Shown: positions 61,137-64,000 of the stretch, piece after piece
Position numbering within the stretch: the stretch's first letter is position 1
How the letters are laid out: each line of letters begins with the position of its first letter
Origin: Noviherbaspirillum aerium
GTDB taxonomy: Bacteria > Pseudomonadota > Gammaproteobacteria > Burkholderiales > Burkholderiaceae_D
Direction: 5' to 3'
Length of the DNA stretch: 64,000 bases
Assembly: GCF_008929045.1 (NCBI RefSeq)
Contig: NZ_VFAH01000016.1
Coordinates: 1-64,000 of the forward strand
Notes under the pieces: model-generated
Told to the model about the DNA's origin: nothing
Databases searched by the model: none
The model's input: only the letters and a program-made list of their open reading frames with translations
Program-made: the position numbers and the translations under genes

Positions 61137-61616
61137 TTAATTCCTGATTTCACCAGACTCGGCCGGCCGGCCAGGCTCGCTTGGCTGGACGGGCTCGCCT
61201 GGCTGGACGGGCTTAAGACCGCTATGATGAAGGGGGGCAGGATCAGAATCAATAGAACGCTGCAAATGTTCCATCGAAAACTGCTCCCCACCTGGATTAA
61301 TTGAAGACGTTCCACCATTGTTCAGGATGGTCTGCGCCGCCTTGCTCAATTCAGGAGAGACGGTATGCTTCTTGCCATCGTCGTCTTTCACTTCCCAGCC
61401 CGGATTTTTTGCCAAGCTCCTGAGGAATTCGTCATTAAAGCCCATTGAATTTGCCTTATCGGTATCGAGGCGCTTGAACATCTCGAGCATGGATTTTTTG
61501 GCGTCATGAAGTTCTTCATTAGGGGGTGGGTTCTGGTTCCGAGGTTGATCAATTCCACCAGGAGCGGACGCTTGGGACTGAAGTGGAACGGATTGGTGAA
61601 GGGATATGGGTCGCAT
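61137..61616 (-). CDS. unrecognised protein with EF-hand-like module, candidate type III secreted protein
   Basis: 159 residues from ATG 61616 (TAAGGA upstream). The N terminus is Ser/Gln/Pro-rich (MRPISLHQSVPLQSQASAPG). The middle reads MLEMFKRLDTDKANSMGFND, LRSLAKNPGWEVKDDDGKKH and AAQTILNNGGTSSINPGGEQ. A Pro/Glu/Ser tail has three repeats of P-G/S-E-P-x-x-P/x. F-x-x-L-D-x-D near the start of the body and the A-A-x-x-I-L-N-N-G-G segment recall helix-loop modules of NolX/HrpF-type proteins. A perfect hrp box lies 155 bp upstream, the strongest evidence that HrpL controls it. Confidence 0.65.
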   Translation of the reverse strand: MRPISLHQSVPLQSQASAPGGIDQPRNQNPPPNEELHDAKKSMLEMFKRLDTDKANSMGFNDEFLRSLAKNPGWEVKDDDGKKHTVSPELSKAAQTILNNGGTSSINPGGEQFSMEHLQRSIDSDPAPLHHSGLKPVQPGEPVQPSEPGRPAESGEIRN

Positions 61617-61771
61617 TTCAAATTTCCTTAATGAATATTGGCCGGATGATTTATTCCGCTTGCCTCCTGTTTAAGCCGGCAAGGCACCTTGGTTTTAAAT
61701 TCAATCCTGCCGGCTTGCTCTACGCACGGACAGGAGCTTAATTCCGCAAGCTTAAGAGGCCCGCGTTCTTT

Positions 61772-61799
61772 TATGTGGAATCTGCAATGAAAAGGTTCC
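61772..61799 (-). promoter_or_regulatory. perfect hrp box (HrpL promoter)
   Basis: On the - strand GGAACC, exactly 15 bases, CCACATA: a full match to GGAACC-N15/16-CCACNNA. It points to the gene at 61137-61616, 155 bp away. Confidence 0.85.
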
Positions 61800-62125
61800 A
61801 GATGCTTGCGATGCCGGCTTCATCCTTCATCACCTATCCGAAAAGGTCCCTGCCGTCGCACCTATGCTGAGGCAGCAGGGTGCCAAGTTCAATGCAATGA
61901 AAGTGCGTTAAACAAATAAGACAAGCCTCCCTGTCCCGCATTCTCGATGCCAGGCCGGAATGTAATACCGATCCCAAACCATTCCATGGGAGTGCATCTT
62001 TTTCCGCCTGCCTGCGTTGTTTTCGCCAGCATTGGACAAGCCTCGCCATGGATTGCCGATAGTGCACTTCGGCCTCGCCATTCAAAAAACCCGTCGATCC
62101 GATGGTGCGTCGTGACTGGGATAGA

Positions 62126-62149
62126 CACTAGCACTAGCACTAGCACTAG
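62126..62149. repeat. hexanucleotide repeat (CACTAG)4
   Basis: Four exact copies of CACTAG in tandem, in non-coding DNA. Copy number may vary between strains. Confidence 0.97.
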
Positions 62150-62194
62150 CCACAGGCCCGGGCAAGGAGAACGGCTTCGTCCTAACGGCGGCTG

Positions 62195-62226
62195 AAAACG
62201 ACAAGGGCCCGAACGGGCCCTTGTCG
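62195..62226 (-). terminator. Rho-independent terminator of the lipase-like gene
   Basis: CGACAAGGGCCC / GGGCCCTTGTCG, a perfect 12-bp stem with a GAAC/GTTC loop. TTTT follows on the - strand, 26 bp past the stop. Confidence 0.88.
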
Positions 62227-62251
62227 TACCTGCTTCGCCTACAGGGATGAA

Positions 62252-63571
62252 TTACTTGAACGCATCGAACAGCGCGCGGGCTGCCGCATGGCAGAACGGC
62301 GGTTCGTAGGTTCCGTGGTAGTTGCCGTAGTAAGTGGCAAAGGCGGCGCTGGCCGGATCGGTCGGCGCGCGCCCTCCGATGCCGAACGCGGCCTGCACCT
62401 GCGGATCGACATCCACCGAAGTCACATTGGTCAGGCCGCGGCTTGCGAAGTCGGCCTGCGCCACGTCGCGGTGTACGGCCGGCGGCACGGTGGGGTCGCC
62501 CGCGCCTCCGCAGAGCAGCGTGCGCGCCCTCGGATTCCAGCCGAGCAGGTCATTGCGCTTCGCGGCCAGGAACAGGGCGTTGTTCGGATTGGTCTGCGAA
62601 TCGCTGATGAACGCCGGCTGGAAGACCGCGTCGCGCGCCTGGTTCGGCGTGACGCCCGGTCCGCCGGGCAGCAAGCCGGAAGTGACCAGGGTGGTGTAAT
62701 TGAGCGTCGCATTCGGCAGCAGGTTCTCGACATAGCCCGCATACGGCGCCTTGAAGGCCTGGTTGACGTTGCTGTAGATGTTGCCGTAGACCTTCTGCCA
62801 TGAGGTGACAAGGTAAGGCACGAAGAACTGGTAGCCGGCGATCGCCTCGGTCAGCTTGAAGGAGCCCGACAGGTTGTAGGGTCCGGCAAGGTGCGCGGCG
62901 GCCGCCACGCCGATCTCATTGGACAGGTCGCGCTCGATTGCGCGATGCGCCGCGGCCGAGGAATGCCCGCCCTGGGAATACCCGGTCAGCATGACCTTGC
63001 CGGACAGGTTGACGTTGCGCGCCGCCGCCGCCTTGCGTGCGGCACGGATCGAGTCGATGACGGACGTGGCTTCGGAATCGGCGTGCAGGTAGGGATGATA
63101 GGCATAGGTGGACTTGGCGAAGCCCAGGTAGTCGGTGGCCACCACCGCATAGCCTTGGGCGGCATACATGGCCGCCAGCAGGAAGGTTTCGCCATCGGTG
63201 GGATTGGCCAGCGTGCGCGGTTTCTGCACATCGGTGCCCTTGGCATAGGCGACCAGCGGCAGGTTGCTGTTCGGGCAGCTTCCCGCGGGCACCAGCATGA
63301 CGCCCGAGGCATTGGTCTTCTCGGCATTGACGCCGACGGTGGAATAGTTCAGCGCCACCACCTGTACATCGCATCTCGCGGGGCCGGCGATCGCCTGCAG
63401 CCCGCTCGCCGACGCTCCCGCATTGATCTGCGTTGCGGTCAATGTCGTGAGAAGCTGGGGTGTTTCGAGCAGGTTGCCGCGGTCATCCCCGTCGTCGCTG
63501 CCGCCGCAGGCGGCGAGCAGGAGCGCGCTGAGCACTGCGAGGCTGGTTGTCCGCTTCATGGGAAGTTTCAT
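62252..63571 (-). CDS. exported lipase/esterase-like alpha/beta hydrolase (lipoprotein)
   Basis: 439 residues. Signal with lipobox LAAC in KRTTSLAVLSALLLAAC-GGS; GGAGA precedes ATG 63571. The fold is that of secretory lipases: LNYSTVGVNAEKTNASGVML, AYAKGTDVQKPRTLAN, YAVVATDYLGFAKSTYAYHP, the nucleophile elbow MLTGYSQGGHSSAAAHRAIE, Asp in CGGAGDPTVPP and a late His in YHGTYEPP. Substrates may be triglycerides or other esters. It is a single gene at the outer membrane or periplasm. Confidence 0.87.
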   Translation of the reverse strand: MKLPMKRTTSLAVLSALLLAACGGSDDGDDRGNLLETPQLLTTLTATQINAGASASGLQAIAGPARCDVQVVALNYSTVGVNAEKTNASGVMLVPAGSCPNSNLPLVAYAKGTDVQKPRTLANPTDGETFLLAAMYAAQGYAVVATDYLGFAKSTYAYHPYLHADSEATSVIDSIRAARKAAAARNVNLSGKVMLTGYSQGGHSSAAAHRAIERDLSNEIGVAAAAHLAGPYNLSGSFKLTEAIAGYQFFVPYLVTSWQKVYGNIYSNVNQAFKAPYAGYVENLLPNATLNYTTLVTSGLLPGGPGVTPNQARDAVFQPAFISDSQTNPNNALFLAAKRNDLLGWNPRARTLLCGGAGDPTVPPAVHRDVAQADFASRGLTNVTSVDVDPQVQAAFGIGGRAPTDPASAAFATYYGNYHGTYEPPFCHAAARALFDAFK

Positions 63572-64000
63572 CGTTACTGTCTCCGTAGTAGTAAAGGACC
63601 CGTGCATGCCTGCATCGGGTAAGCGCCGCGCCGCGATTCTCGTACAGTCTGCAGACCTTGGATTCCTTCCGGAGCCGGCTTTTTCCGAACGGGAAATGCA
63701 TGTCTGGAACTGCAAAAGTATCGCGACGGTAAAGAGCCCGTTTCTTGTTTTACCGCAATGACTGGCCATTGCTGGTTTCGAAACTGTTCTCTTGTTGTCA
63801 TATTAACCCGCTTATTTACCGAAACGAAAGCGAACGAAACAAAACAATCATGCATATCGGCAATATGGCCCGTTGATGTTGGAATTTTCACCGTGGCAGG
63901 CGATGCAGGGCCGAGACTTTGCCGCCTAAAGACGGTGTCAACAATGTATGAACTTGCCGGGGAAGCCCACAATGGGATCTCAATCCCATCCGGTGCATGC
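63572..64000. other. upstream region at the window edge
   Basis: 429 bp with no supported gene. It holds the promoter of the lipase-like gene. The next gene lies beyond the window. Confidence 0.45.

Larger units (their letters stand above)
61617..62251. other. intergenic region with hrp box and simple repeat
   Basis: 635 bp without a supported gene. It contains the perfect hrp box (61772-61799), a (CACTAG)4 repeat (62126-62149) and the terminator of the lipase-like gene. Confidence 0.5.

Overview
The window looks like the chromosome of a GC-rich betaproteobacterium of the order Burkholderiales, and an Oxalobacteraceae-like relative is my best guess. The signs are a polyhydroxyalkanoate phasin, four TctC/Bug solute receptors with no membrane partners beside them, five LysR regulators, and a degraded porin that ends in the typical RHRF. 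No 16S gene or other decisive marker is present, so the family is an inference.

Layout. 0-3.5 kb holds the end of sdhB with a strong terminator, a secreted protein with a CBM6-like module, and a phasin. 3.7-3.9 kb is a tRNA-Asn/tRNA-Thr pair with a clear sigma-70 promoter and a terminator. 4.5-9 kb is an accessory block. It contains a DUF2778 (Tlde1-like) peptidoglycan effector overlapping a putative immunity gene, then a chromosomal integron. The integron has an integrase pseudogene with a nonsense codon and a frameshift at the catalytic tyrosine, a LexA box, an attI junction and four cassettes separated by attC sites of 55-57 bp. 9.2-11.2 kb carries a BON lipoprotein, a porin remnant and an MgtC-like protein.

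11.8-45 kb is mainly catabolic. Its modules are CoA-transferase/HMG-CoA-lyase-like enzymes with a gamma-carbonic-anhydrase fold protein and a Bug receptor; DapA-like, FAH and VOC genes with a LysR; catB/catC with a Bug receptor and a LysR; a GH2 lipoprotein with a GPH sugar transporter and LysR; an argininosuccinate-lyase paralogue with a Bug receptor and LysR; a split AtuA pair with a Bug receptor; and a large alpha/beta-hydrolase lipoprotein with a divergent LysR. A five-PAS GGDEF-EAL protein lies in the middle. Next to it is an ECF sigma factor that I recognise as HrpL, the master regulator of group I type III secretion.

45-64 kb holds a GGDEF protein, a DMT exporter, a hybrid histidine kinase with a convergent LuxR-type regulator, a TssK remnant in front of a Ser/Thr kinase with MORN repeats, several small lipoproteins, and a lipase-like protein. 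Scattered among them are five unrecognised, polar, signal-less proteins. Four of them are preceded by HrpL-type promoters (GGAACY-N15-CCACNNA), one a perfect match, one with a single mismatch in the -12 element, and two weaker. I read this as a dispersed HrpL regulon of candidate type III secreted proteins, away from any secretion apparatus. It is the most interesting feature of the window, followed by the fossil integron, in which a short reading frame runs through an attC site and may drive translation of the next cassette.
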